From assembly GCA_009786085.1 (NCBI GenBank), contig WQTW01000010.1, positions 1 through 32,664 of the forward strand: a stretch of DNA of 32,664 nt. Reading direction: 5' to 3'. Below, one piece after another: positions 25,999 through 32,664 of the stretch (position 1 is its first letter; each line of letters begins with the position of its first letter). Origin of the DNA: Pseudomonadota bacterium (GTDB lineage Bacteria > Pseudomonadota > Gammaproteobacteria > Burkholderiales > Casimicrobiaceae). The notes under the pieces were generated by a model that worked only from the letters and a program-made list of their open reading frames with translations, made no database searches and had not been told where the DNA came from. Position numbers and translations under genes: made by a program.

Positions 25999-26838
25999 AT
26001 GACTGTCTATGATCTGCACTGCCACTCCACCGCTTCGGACGGTACGCTCACTCCGGCAGCATTGGTCACGCGAGCGATCCAGCGCGGCGTAGATTGTCTG
26101 GCGATCACCGACCACGACGACATTTCCGGGCTTCCCGAAGCGCATCAAGCCAGCGTCGGCACTTCCCTGCGCATCGTTAACGGCGTCGAGCTTTCCTCCC
26201 TCTGGGAGCGCCGGACGATTCACGTTGTCGGCCTTTTTTTCGATGCGGAATCACCTGTCTTACAAGAGGCACTCGCCGCCGTTCGCGTCGCCCGTCGGCA
26301 ACGCGCCGAAGCGATCGCCCATGCGCTGGCGCGAACGGGTATCCGCGGCGCCCTCGAAGGCGCCCGTCGTTTTGTGACCAATGAGGCGCTGATTTCGCGC
26401 TTGCACTTTGCCCGCTTCCTCGTCGAACAGGGGCATGTTTCCAGCAAACAAAAAGCGTTCAACCGCTATCTGGGACAGGGAAAACCCGCGCATGTGCCGC
26501 CGCCCTGGCCGGCCATTGCCGAAAGTATCGCCGTCCTGCATGCGGCAGGCGGGTTGGCCGTACTGGCGCACCCGGGGCGTTACCCGCTGACTGATACGGC
26601 CATGCGTCGCTTGCTGGAAGAATTCCGCGACAACGGCGGCGATGCAATCGAAGTATTCTCGCCGTCGCACACCCCGCAGCAAAGCGAGCGCTTCATCGAA
26701 TATGCTCGCTTCTACGGTTTCAAGGCTTCGCTGGGTTCCGATTTTCACGACCCGGAAGAAAGCTACATCGACTTGGGCGTTTTACCGCCGCTTCCCGCCG
26801 GATTGACGCCGGTCTGGTCGGCGCTTTTGCCAACCTAG
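25999..26838 (+). CDS. PHP-domain phosphoesterase (RNase AM / YciV-like)
   Basis: A 279-residue metal-dependent phosphoesterase of the PHP family. Family members with this layout hydrolyse 3',5'-nucleotide bisphosphates or trim RNA 5' ends. Metal ligands are visible: His7 and His9 (DLHCHSTASDG, Asp14), Asp38-His39-Asp40 (AITDHDD), Glu64 in NGVELS, His75, His191 (LAHPGRYP), and Asp248/His250 (GSDFHDP). The insert domain (about 90-170) is typical. Nothing obvious precedes the ATG as a strong ribosome site. ppsR follows 31 nt downstream on the same strand and may be cotranscribed. Confidence 0.9.
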   Translation: MTVYDLHCHSTASDGTLTPAALVTRAIQRGVDCLAITDHDDISGLPEAHQASVGTSLRIVNGVELSSLWERRTIHVVGLFFDAESPVLQEALAAVRVARRQRAEAIAHALARTGIRGALEGARRFVTNEALISRLHFARFLVEQGHVSSKQKAFNRYLGQGKPAHVPPPWPAIAESIAVLHAAGGLAVLAHPGRYPLTDTAMRRLLEEFRDNGGDAIEVFSPSHTPQQSERFIEYARFYGFKASLGSDFHDPEESYIDLGVLPPLPAGLTPVWSALLPT

Positions 26839-26869
26839 CGACCCTATTCAAAAACTCAGGACGACCCTT

Positions 26870-27691
26870 ATGGAACCACGCCGCAGTGTTTTTTTCGTTT
26901 CCGACCGTACCGGCATCACCGTCGAAATTTTCGGCAACAGCCTGCTGACCCAGTTCGAAGGGCTGTCTTTCCGCCGCATCACCATTCCCTTCATTCAGAG
27001 CCGGAACGACTTGCAAAGCGCCATCGATCAAATCAATCGGGCGGTCGAAGAAGAGCAGCAAAGACCCATCGTCTTTCTGTCGATTGTCGATGAGGCCATG
27101 AACCTTGAGCTGCGCGAAAAAACGCAAGCCCTGACGCTGGATTTCTTTCAGGCGTTCATTTCGCCGCTCGAAAAAGAACTCGGCGTGAAAAGCTCTCACG
27201 CTGCCGGTCGTTCGCACAGCGTCAACTATGATTACTTCCGCCGGATGGAAGCGATCAACTTTTCGCAATCGCACGACGACGGCGCCGAAACCCGCGATCT
27301 CTCCGAGGCCGAAGTCATCCTGGTCGGCGTCTCGCGCTGTGGAAAAACGCCAACATCCCTTTATCTGGCGCTGCAATTCGGCATTCGCGCCGCCAATTTC
27401 CCGCTGACCCCCGACGATTTTACCAACCACAAACTGCCCGCTTCCCTCCAGCCGTTCCGCAGCAAACTGTTCGGACTGACCATCGATCCCAATCGCCTGA
27501 GCCAGATTCGGCAGGAGCGCCGCGCCGGCAGTCATTACGCCTCACTGGAAAACTGCCGTCAGGAAGTCCGCTACGCCGAAAACATGATGGAGCGAGAAAG
27601 AATTCCGGTTCTGGACACCACCGCCAAGTCCATCGAAGAAATCGCCACCACCATCATTCACCTGGCGAAACTGAACAGGCATTTTTATTGA
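26870..27691 (+). CDS. ppsR: PEP synthase regulatory protein (bifunctional kinase/phosphorylase)
   Basis: DUF299-family protein that phosphorylates PEP synthase with ADP to inactivate it, and removes the phosphate by phosphorolysis. The 273-residue length is normal. The N-terminus RRSVFFVSDRTGITVE is typical, and the P-loop GVSRCGKT at 153-160 is intact. Further family motifs are NYPLTP-like (AANFPLTPDDF) and FGLTIDPNRL. In many gammaproteobacteria and betaproteobacteria ppsR stands divergently beside ppsA; here the two are 2 kb apart, with the HTH and PHP genes between. Confidence 0.95.
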   Translation: MEPRRSVFFVSDRTGITVEIFGNSLLTQFEGLSFRRITIPFIQSRNDLQSAIDQINRAVEEEQQRPIVFLSIVDEAMNLELREKTQALTLDFFQAFISPLEKELGVKSSHAAGRSHSVNYDYFRRMEAINFSQSHDDGAETRDLSEAEVILVGVSRCGKTPTSLYLALQFGIRAANFPLTPDDFTNHKLPASLQPFRSKLFGLTIDPNRLSQIRQERRAGSHYASLENCRQEVRYAENMMERERIPVLDTTAKSIEEIATTIIHLAKLNRHFY

Positions 27692-27718
27692 GACCCAGGA
27701 TCAGGTTTCAGTTATAAT
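27688..27718 (+). promoter_or_regulatory. Sigma-70-like promoter for the secreted protein
   Basis: TTGAGA (27688-27693) and a perfect TATAAT (27713-27718) are separated by 19 nt, slightly long. The -35 overlaps the ppsR stop codon. The next gene starts at 27780. Confidence 0.55.
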
Positions 27719-27779
27719 GGACTGATCTATATATATTTTCGACCCGCCTTTTCGACCCACCTTACAGGAAGGAGTGACC

Positions 27780-28622
27780 ATGTTGACGATTTTCCGTTCC
27801 GCTGTTCTGGCGCCTGTTGCTGCGCTGGCCCTTCTGCTGACGCCTCCGGCTCACGCAGCCGAGTTCATCGACTACACGGACATCTGGGCGGATGTCAAAG
27901 CCCCCGCAAACGAGGCTGGCTTCGGCATCAATTTCGTCCAGAGCGGCAACAGCTTTGACTTTATATTCGCCACCTTCTTTATCTACGACCCCGCCACCGG
28001 CAACCCCGATTGGGTCACCGCCCAACTGGAACGCGAAAAAGGCAAAACCTCTTTTACGGGCAATATCTACCGGGTACAGGGCGCACCCACCGACAGTCCC
28101 TTTGTTCCCAGAAACACAGTCACCAACGCCCTGGGAACGGCGACATTCACGCCCGCTTCCTCGGCAACGGGAACGCTGCTCTATACCGTCGGCGACGTAA
28201 CGACAACGCTCGAACTGAAACGCCTGACCCTGACCGAGAATATTCTTGATGGGAAATATTGGGGGATGGCCGCCATCAGAAGTTCCAATTGCTCTTCTAG
28301 CATAAACAATGGAACCTTCTATGAAATAATCCACCTCAATGTTGCGAAACAGGCGGGAAGCACCCAAGTAACGTACACCTTCATCATGGAAGAAGGCCAT
28401 ATTTGTACCATGAGGGGAACGCTGATCCAAGAAGGCCGTTTCCAGAAAATCAATAATGCGAGTTACGTCTGCCATTTGGGAAGCAACAAAGTCGTCGATG
28501 GAACCGCCAACCTTTCCGACATTGCGGCAACCACACAAGGCATTGAAGGCAAGTGGACATCTAACAAAGGATTGGGCAACTGTCGGGAAGGAGTGCGCTT
28601 TTCCGGGGTACTACTACCCTGA
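27780..28622 (+). CDS. Secreted protein of unknown function (ESGWG-type beta repeat family)
   Basis: A 280-residue protein with a clear signal peptide (about 1-26, ending AHAA). I chose ATG 27780 because AGGAAGGAG lies 5 nt upstream; an in-frame GTG at 27774 would overlap that site. The mature part begins YTDIWADVKAPANEAGFGINFVQSG and continues FIFATFFIYDPATGNPDWVTAQL. This resembles a widespread betaproteobacterial exported family with a 'W.NP.ESGWGLN' start and a 'FATLF.YD..G.P.WLV' strand. Five cysteines in the C-terminal half (SSNCSS, GHICTM, SYVCHL, GNCREG) could form disulfides. The gene has its own promoter and terminator. The function is unknown. Confidence 0.8.
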   Translation: MLTIFRSAVLAPVAALALLLTPPAHAAEFIDYTDIWADVKAPANEAGFGINFVQSGNSFDFIFATFFIYDPATGNPDWVTAQLEREKGKTSFTGNIYRVQGAPTDSPFVPRNTVTNALGTATFTPASSATGTLLYTVGDVTTTLELKRLTLTENILDGKYWGMAAIRSSNCSSSINNGTFYEIIHLNVAKQAGSTQVTYTFIMEEGHICTMRGTLIQEGRFQKINNASYVCHLGSNKVVDGTANLSDIAATTQGIEGKWTSNKGLGNCREGVRFSGVLLP

Positions 28623-28645
28623 TTTTTCAGGATAAGGACTTCCAC

Positions 28646-28670
28646 ATGCCGCCCGCGGGGCGGCATTTTT
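28646..28670 (+). terminator. Intrinsic terminator after the secreted protein gene
   Basis: A 9-bp stem ATGCCGCCC / GGGCGGCAT with a 3-nt loop, followed by T residues, 23 nt after the stop codon. Confidence 0.9.
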
Positions 28671-28744
28671 ACGGCAACCTTCCGCCCGTCTTTGCTTTGC
28701 AGTATCATAATCCCCCAATAAGTGATTGATTTCAGGAGTACCGG

Positions 28745-29476
28745 ATGGCTGGTCACAGCAAATGGGCAAACATTAAACACAGAAAAGCGGCGACCGACGC
28801 CAAGCGCGGCAAAATTTTTACCCGCCTGATCAAAGAAATCACGGTGGCCGCCAAATTGGGCGGCAGCGACGTCTCCGCCAACCCGCGCCTTCGGCTGGCC
28901 GTGGACAAGGCTTACGGGCAGAACATGCCGAAAGACACGATCGAGCGCGCGATCAAACGCGGCGCCGGCGAGTTGGAAGGCGTTTCTTACGAGGAAATCC
29001 GCTACGAAGGCTATGGCCCCGGCGGCGCAGCCGTGATTGTCGATTGTATGACCGACAACCGGACGCGAACCGTCGCCGACGTGCGCCATGCGTTCTCCAA
29101 ACACGGCGGCAACCTCGGCACCGAAGGTTCGGTCGCCTTTCTGTTCAAACACTACGGGCAGATCATCTTTGAACCGGATGCCGACGAAAACGCCATCATG
29201 GAAGCCGCGATTGCCGCCGGCGCCGACGACGTCATCACCAACGACGACGGCAGCCTTGAAGTCATCACCGACCCTTACGCCTTCGTGAACGTCAAAGACG
29301 CGCTGATCGCCGCCGGATTGCAACCCGCCTTCGCCGAAGTCACCATGACGCCATCGACGGTCGTCGAAATGACCGGCGACGACGCGATAAAAATGCAGAA
29401 ACTGCTCGACGCGCTGGAAGCCCTCGACGACGTTCAGGACGTTTACACCTCCGCCGAGATTGACGACGAAGCGTAA
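28745..29476 (+). CDS. yebC: YebC/PmpR family DNA-binding regulatory protein
   Basis: YebC-family protein, 243 residues, known as a transcription regulator and, in some members, a translation factor relieving ribosome stalling. The N-terminus [14 protein letters not shown] is diagnostic, followed by [19 protein letters not shown] and [20 protein letters not shown]. The C-terminus ends [20 protein letters not shown]. The Shine-Dalgarno AGGAG is 7 nt from the ATG. It lies upstream of ruvC, as in many proteobacteria, but 300 bp of repeats now separate the two. Confidence 0.97.
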   Translation: MAGHSKWANIKHRKAATDAKRGKIFTRLIKEITVAAKLGGSDVSANPRLRLAVDKAYGQNMPKDTIERAIKRGAGELEGVSYEEIRYEGYGPGGAAVIVDCMTDNRTRTVADVRHAFSKHGGNLGTEGSVAFLFKHYGQIIFEPDADENAIMEAAIAAGADDVITNDDGSLEVITDPYAFVNVKDALIAAGLQPAFAEVTMTPSTVVEMTGDDAIKMQKLLDALEALDDVQDVYTSAEIDDEA

Positions 29477-29779
29477 CCACCAGGAATCAGATGTCAGAAA
29501 TCAGGCATCAGAAAAGCACCCTCTCACGCGAAGGCGTGAAGAATGCGGAGGAGCACCCTCCCCTCTCCCGCTTGCGGGAGAGGGGTTGGGGGAGAGGGCG
29601 CTTGGAAGCCCTCCCTTTCAAGGGAAAAGGACGAAACCCCTTCCCCTGCGTGCGGGGGAAAGCCGGGATGGGGGATAACATCCTATGCGAAGTCGAACCC
29701 TTCCGATTCCTGGATTGCTTCGCTTCGCTCGCAATGACGCCAGAGGCCATGACGCCTCGCTTGCGGTAGAAAAAACACC
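29477..29779. repeat. Mosaic of intergenic repeats between yebC and ruvC
   Basis: A gene-free stretch built from modules seen elsewhere: 'atcagatgtcagaaatcag' (29487-29505), 'tcacgcgaaggcgtgaag', a near-perfect palindrome CCCCTCTCCCGC / GCGGGAGAGGGG (29560-29585), TTCCCCTGCG / TGCGGGGGAA (29641-29660), and 'cctggattgcttcgcttcgc' with 'tcgcaatgacgcc' (about 29709-29741; the same pair is at 32568-32598). Confidence 0.85.
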
Positions 29780-30316
29780 ATGACCGCCCTTCCCTCACGC
29801 CGCATCCTCGGCCTCGATCCCGGACTGCGGGTGACAGGCTTCGGCATCGTCGATGTCGCCGGTTCCCGATTGACCTACGTCGCCAGCGGAAGCATCCGAA
29901 CGGAAGGCGAAGGATTGCCGACCCGCCTCGGAATCATCGCCCAGGACCTGACGCACATCATCCGTGAATTTCATCCCGACGAAGCCAGCGTCGAACTGGT
30001 TTTCGTCAACGTCAACCCGACATCGACACTTCTTCTGGGGCAAGCGCGCGGCGGCGCGATCACCGCGTTGGTCATGGCGGGACTGCCGGTTTATGAATAC
30101 ACCGCGAACCAGATCAAACAAGCCGTTGTCGGGCACGGCAAAGCGCAGAAAACACAAGTGCAGCACATGGTTCAGCAATTGCTTCAACTGCCGTCCGCAC
30201 CCTCCGCCGACGCCGCCGACGCGCTGGCTTGCGCGATCTGCCACATCAACAGCGCCGGCAGCACGAACCGTTTGCCGACACACCAACGCCGACGCGGCGG
30301 GCGGATGATCGGTTGA
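29780..30316 (+). CDS. ruvC: Holliday junction endonuclease RuvC
   Basis: Resolves Holliday junctions at the end of homologous recombination by symmetric nicking, together with RuvAB. The 178-residue product has [18 protein letters not shown] at the start. The four catalytic acids can be placed: Asp13, Glu72 (in [13 protein letters not shown]), Asp144 and Asp147 ([14 protein letters not shown]). The length is normal, with a basic Arg-rich tail. ruvA and ruvB, which usually follow, are not in the window; downstream is 620 bp of repeats. Confidence 0.96.
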   Translation: MTALPSRRILGLDPGLRVTGFGIVDVAGSRLTYVASGSIRTEGEGLPTRLGIIAQDLTHIIREFHPDEASVELVFVNVNPTSTLLLGQARGGAITALVMAGLPVYEYTANQIKQAVVGHGKAQKTQVQHMVQQLLQLPSAPSADAADALACAICHINSAGSTNRLPTHQRRRGGRMIG

Positions 30317-30497
30317 GGGTTGCAGGCATCAGAAATGCGTTGCGAAGAACGAAGTGCATAGGTCGCTGGTGAGCGGCCTTTAGCCGCGAGCGAAGCGTGG
30401 CGGGAACCGCGGCGGGTTGGTTTCACGCGAAGCCGCGAAGGGAAAAACCTTTAACCACGAAAAGCACGAAAACCACGAAACCGTGTAGCCCGGATAA

Positions 30498-30835
30498 GCG
30501 AAGCGCCATCCGGGAAAGACCTCACGCGAAGGCGCGAAGCCGCGAAGAAGAAAAGCCCCCTTTCCAAAGGGGGTGCCCGCCGAAGGCGGGCGGGGGTTTG
30601 TTGAAAAAGATGAACCGCAAAGAACACATAGAGCGCAAAAAAAGGTGGCGTCATTGCGAACGGAACGCATAGGTCGCTGGTGAGCGCAGCGAAGCGCCAT
30701 CCGGGAAAGACCTCACGCGAAGGCGCGAAGCCGCGAAGAAGAAAAGCCCCCTTTTCCAAAGGGGGTGCCAGCCGAAGGCTGGCGGGGGTTTGTTGAAAAC
30801 AATTAACCGCAAAGAACGCATAGAACGCAAAAAAA
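30498..30835 (+). repeat. Two direct copies of a ~145-bp composite repeat
   Basis: Copy A (30498-30643) and copy B (30689-30835) share 'gcgaagcgccatccggg', 'aaagacctcacgcgaagg', the CCCCCTTT/AAAGGGGG hairpin, a GCCCGCC/GGCGGGC or GCCAGCC/GGCTGGC stem, 'gggggtttgttgaaaa' and 'aaccgcaaagaac.catag'. The second-stem change is compensatory (G-C to A-T), so pairing is kept. Confidence 0.88.
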
Positions 30836-30909
30836 GCCGTCATTCTGCGCGAAGCCTTTAGCCGCGAGCGAAGCGTGGCGGGAAGCGGAGTCGCAGAATC
30901 CATCCAAAT

Positions 30910-30936
30910 GTTGGGGTTCGCTACGCTTACCCCAAC
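30910..30936. repeat. GTTGGGGT / ACCCCAAC hairpin abutting the truncated virB6
   Basis: Perfect 8-bp arms around an 11-nt loop, the same arms as in the duplication behind purA. The stop codon that ends the virB6 frame (30937-30939) touches this hairpin. Confidence 0.85.
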
Positions 30937-31386
30937 CTACGCAGGCTGGAATCCCTTTAAGAATCCCGAGAGCGCTGCGATCTTTGTTAAAATGACACCT
31001 TTCTCGAAACCTTTCCCTGCCATTTTATCGAGCATTTCGTAAGCGTCGCCCGGTGGAACAGAGTCGCTACCGACAGGATGTAATACAGACAGCAGGCCAC
31101 TTTCTAGAGCGGAGGCTCCGTCTATAACCACAGCGGCGTGATTCCCGGCGGTCAAGCCGATGCTGACAATAAGAGAAATTTTGATTATTTTGCCGATGGC
31201 GTCCATCATCATGTCAGGGATACGCCCCGTCATCACCATATACCCATAGGTGACGACGTAAAGCGTTAGCGCCGCGAGGGCGAAGGGCGTCAACGCAGCG
31301 AACACGTTTTCGAGCGTCTTGAGTATAAATATATCCAAGATGCCTTGCAGACTTCCGCCAAAAATTTTAAATAGCTGAAAATCCAT
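30937..31386 (-). pseudogene. virB6: Truncated VirB6/TrbL-like type IV secretion membrane protein
   Basis: The 149-residue frame resembles the N-terminal half of VirB6, the polytopic inner-membrane channel component of conjugative type IV systems; full members are about 300 residues. Visible segments: FAALTPFALAALTLYVVTYGYMVMTGRIPDM (first membrane helix and the conserved YGY..MTGR), then IKISLIVSIGLTAG (second). The frame ends GFLKGFQPA, with the last codons inside an intergenic repeat (GCCTGCGTAGGTTGGGG), so the gene was cut by repeat DNA. The start lacks a strong ribosome site. The product is probably non-functional. The order virB5 - exclusion lipoprotein - virB6 matches conjugative plasmids such as pKM101. 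Confidence 0.75.
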
Positions 31387-31442
31387 TTTTCACTTTTCTT
31401 TCGTCTGTCTTTCTTCGCCCTTGTGGCTCTCTGTCTTTCTTG

Positions 31443-31452
31443 CCCCCCCCCC
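31443..31452 (-). repeat. Ten-base poly-C (poly-G on coding strand) tract
   Basis: A run of ten C lies 7 nt after the lipoprotein stop codon, between it and the virB6 fragment. Such tracts slip easily. Because it is between genes, it would change spacing and not reading frame. Confidence 0.9.
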
Positions 31453-31459
31453 TCCTCTT

Positions 31460-31714
31460 TTATCGCCACTGTGTCTGGCGCATCTTTACCGTCTTATCCT
31501 TATCTAAGTATTCTAGTTGTATTTGTGTCTCCGCCCAATCTCTGCAAGCCTCTTTTTTAACCTCATTTTTTTTGCACTCTTTCATCATTAAAACAACCTT
31601 CTTTTCTTCTTCTTTGGTTTCTTTGCTTACAACAGGTTCACTATCACTACCACAGCCCGCAATAGTAAAACTGACTAGCGCAACACAAACGCACACTGTG
31701 CTAAACGGTTTCAT
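31460..31714 (-). CDS. Small lipoprotein, entry-exclusion (EexN)-like by position
   Basis: An 84-residue predicted lipoprotein: signal peptide with lipobox IAGC (Cys21), a Lys/Glu-rich middle (KETKEEEKKV), and a two-cysteine segment MKECKKNEVKKEACRDW that resembles the EexN 'CK.N......C' pattern. GGAG is 7 nt before the ATG. In IncN plasmid pKM101 the exclusion lipoprotein gene eex lies between traC (virB5) and traD (virB6), and this gene has the same neighbours. The last 20 or so residues (LDKDKTVKMRQTQWR) match the C-terminus of the VirB5-like protein upstream. The EexN call is therefore mainly contextual. Confidence 0.6.
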   Translation of the reverse strand: MKPFSTVCVCVALVSFTIAGCGSDSEPVVSKETKEEEKKVVLMMKECKKNEVKKEACRDWAETQIQLEYLDKDKTVKMRQTQWR

Positions 31715-31735
31715 GGGTTTCTCCTTTCTTTTCTT

Positions 31736-32449
31736 TTATCGCCACTGGGTCTGACGCAGCTTTAGCGTCCGATCCGTATCTAAATGTTTTATTATCAACT
31801 GCTCCTGCTGCTGCTCAATCACCTTCGCTTGCGCCTCGATCGTGGCGAGCATCATCTGGATTTCCTGGGCGTTTGCCTCGATGGCCACTTGCTCCGCCTG
31901 TATTCTGGCGGCCAGGTCCGCCGAATCCTTGATGTCGTTTGTGGTGTTTACTTGTTCTCTCAGCCTGTCGATATTTTCTGTTCGCTGATGGATTTTTCGC
32001 ATCGCCGTTAACATTTGTGCTTTTTGTTCCGCAACAAGCCTCCCCGGCGCTTCGCAGTTGCTTTTTTCGTGCCAGTCCTGAATGCCCTGGCAGTGGTCAT
32101 AAAGTATTGCGCCTTGTCTGAAAGATTCGGTGTACGGGTTTGTGTGTCCGTTACCTGCATTCCCTATGTCGTTGAAAAACTGCTGAAAACCGTGGGAGTA
32201 CATGTTTTTCGTCCACTGCTGGCCATCCGTGGCGGCAGCGCCTTTCCAACGAAATTCGGTTTTAGCCTGATAATCTTTGATCATTTGCTCCATCTGGTCT
32301 TTCCAACGTATAGCGTTTAGAAGAAACTCAGCTACTTGTGCGGGGTTGTGCATGGTGTCAACCACAGGGACGCCAGCGCTGGCCGGGGTTCCGAAGCAGA
32401 GCGCAAGAGCGATCGGGAGGGTTGCTATCAGTTTGGAGAGATGTTTCAT
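31736..32449 (-). CDS. virB5: VirB5-like type IV secretion pilus-tip protein
   Basis: A 237-residue exported protein with signal peptide (about 1-25, LIATLPIALALCFGTPASAG) followed by VPVVDTMHNPAQVAEFLLNAIRWKDQM, the usual VirB5 start of mature protein. The rest is mainly helical, with a long coiled-coil-like stretch (~175-225: RIQAEQVAIEANAQEIQMML). VirB5 caps the conjugative pilus in family members. I chose ATG 32449 over the in-frame 32479 because AAAGGAG lies 7 nt before it and the signal peptide starts there. The C-terminus (LDTDRTLKLRQTQWR) is duplicated in the lipoprotein below. No virB4 or virB3 is seen before it; repeats begin immediately upstream. Confidence 0.75.
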   Translation of the reverse strand: MKHLSKLIATLPIALALCFGTPASAGVPVVDTMHNPAQVAEFLLNAIRWKDQMEQMIKDYQAKTEFRWKGAAATDGQQWTKNMYSHGFQQFFNDIGNAGNGHTNPYTESFRQGAILYDHCQGIQDWHEKSNCEAPGRLVAEQKAQMLTAMRKIHQRTENIDRLREQVNTTNDIKDSADLAARIQAEQVAIEANAQEIQMMLATIEAQAKVIEQQQEQLIIKHLDTDRTLKLRQTQWR

Positions 32450-32479
32450 TTTCTTGCTCCTTTCATTAAATGGCTTCAT

Positions 32480-32664
32480 ATTGTTTCTTTTCTGTTTGAT
32501 TGATATCGCCAGCCCGCGTAGTCGGCCTCGCGCAAAGCCGCAAAGAAAAACCGCGGAAAAAAATTTCTGGATTGCTTCGCTTCGCTCGCAATGACGCCAC
32601 CTTTCTTTGTGCTCTATGCGTTCTTTGCGGTGAAATGGTTTTCAACAAACCCCCGCCCGCCTTC
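32480..32664. repeat. Intergenic repeat modules at the window edge
   Basis: After a short leader the stretch carries 'cgcaaagccgcaaagaaaaacc', 'ctggattgcttcgcttcgctc' with 'gcaatgacgccacc' (about 32568-32600), 'gtgctctatgcgttctttgcggt', and the inverted start of the hairpin module ('caacaaacccccgcccgccttc', 32642-32664), cut by the window end. These bound the type IV secretion remnant on this side. Confidence 0.85.

Larger units (their letters stand above)
30317..30936. other. Gene-free repeat region downstream of ruvC
   Basis: The 620 bases are almost wholly made of repeat modules: 'gcctttagccgcgagcgaagcgtggcggg' (twice, about 30378 and 30853), 'ttaaccacgaaaagcacgaaaaccacgaaa', 'gtagcccggataagcgaagcgcc', two ~145-bp copies of a composite block, and a GTTGGGGT/ACCCCAAC hairpin at the end. 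I see no gene. Confidence 0.85.

Noticed and set aside
28463..29323. 286-codon minus-strand frame opposite yebC
   Set aside because: It lies across the terminator and start of yebC and has no recognisable features.

Overview
The window looks like chromosomal DNA of a GC-rich betaproteobacterium. The gene order der - hfq - hflX - hflK - hflC - DUF2065 - purA - phosphoribosyltransferase is typical of that class, and the other housekeeping genes (ppsA, ppsR, yebC, ruvC, an RNase AM-like PHP gene) fit it. The dense, mosaic, hairpin-rich intergenic repeats, the menA homologue and the giant repeat proteins suggest something near Rhodocyclales. That genus-level guess is inference only; there is no rRNA or tRNA in the window.

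Layout. (1) Positions 1-8308, minus strand, hold the 5' part of one very large gene. Its product is a secreted mosaic of at least 2769 residues: signal peptide, an alpha/alpha-toroid region like squalene cyclases, four carboxypeptidase-regulatory-like folds, CARDB-like beta domains, roughly 28 NHL-type propeller repeats, and invasin-type Ig (Big_1-like) domains running off the window. (2) 8309-8971 is a gene-free divergent region with repeats and a putative promoter for der. (3) 8972-16635 is the housekeeping block: two GTPases (Der, HflX), the RNA chaperone Hfq, the HflKC modulators of FtsH, a small membrane protein, adenylosuccinate synthetase and a purine-type phosphoribosyltransferase. (4) 16637-22158 is accessory: two Phd/VapC-type toxin-antitoxin pairs, a lone ModA-like binding protein, three copies of a MITE-like element with 19-bp inverted ends, a META-domain lipoprotein with a 12-bp tandem repeat, menA, and a YgfX-like membrane protein. 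(5) 22446-28622 has ppsA on the minus strand, and on the plus strand the PHP phosphatase and ppsR, the kinase/phosphorylase that controls PpsA. The two sides are separated by a small HTH regulator and 600 bp of AT-rich DNA. A secreted protein with its own promoter and terminator follows. (6) yebC and ruvC (28745-30316) lie among repeats, with no ruvA or ruvB in the window. (7) 30937-32449, minus strand, is a relic of a conjugative type IV secretion cluster: virB5, an entry-exclusion-like lipoprotein and a truncated virB6. Intergenic repeats bound it on both sides.

Points most worth following up are the giant mosaic protein, the MITE-like family, the C-terminal motif shared by VirB5 and the lipoprotein beside it, and the modular intergenic repeats. 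I see no CRISPR array, tRNA, rRNA, complete insertion sequence or complete novel defence system.
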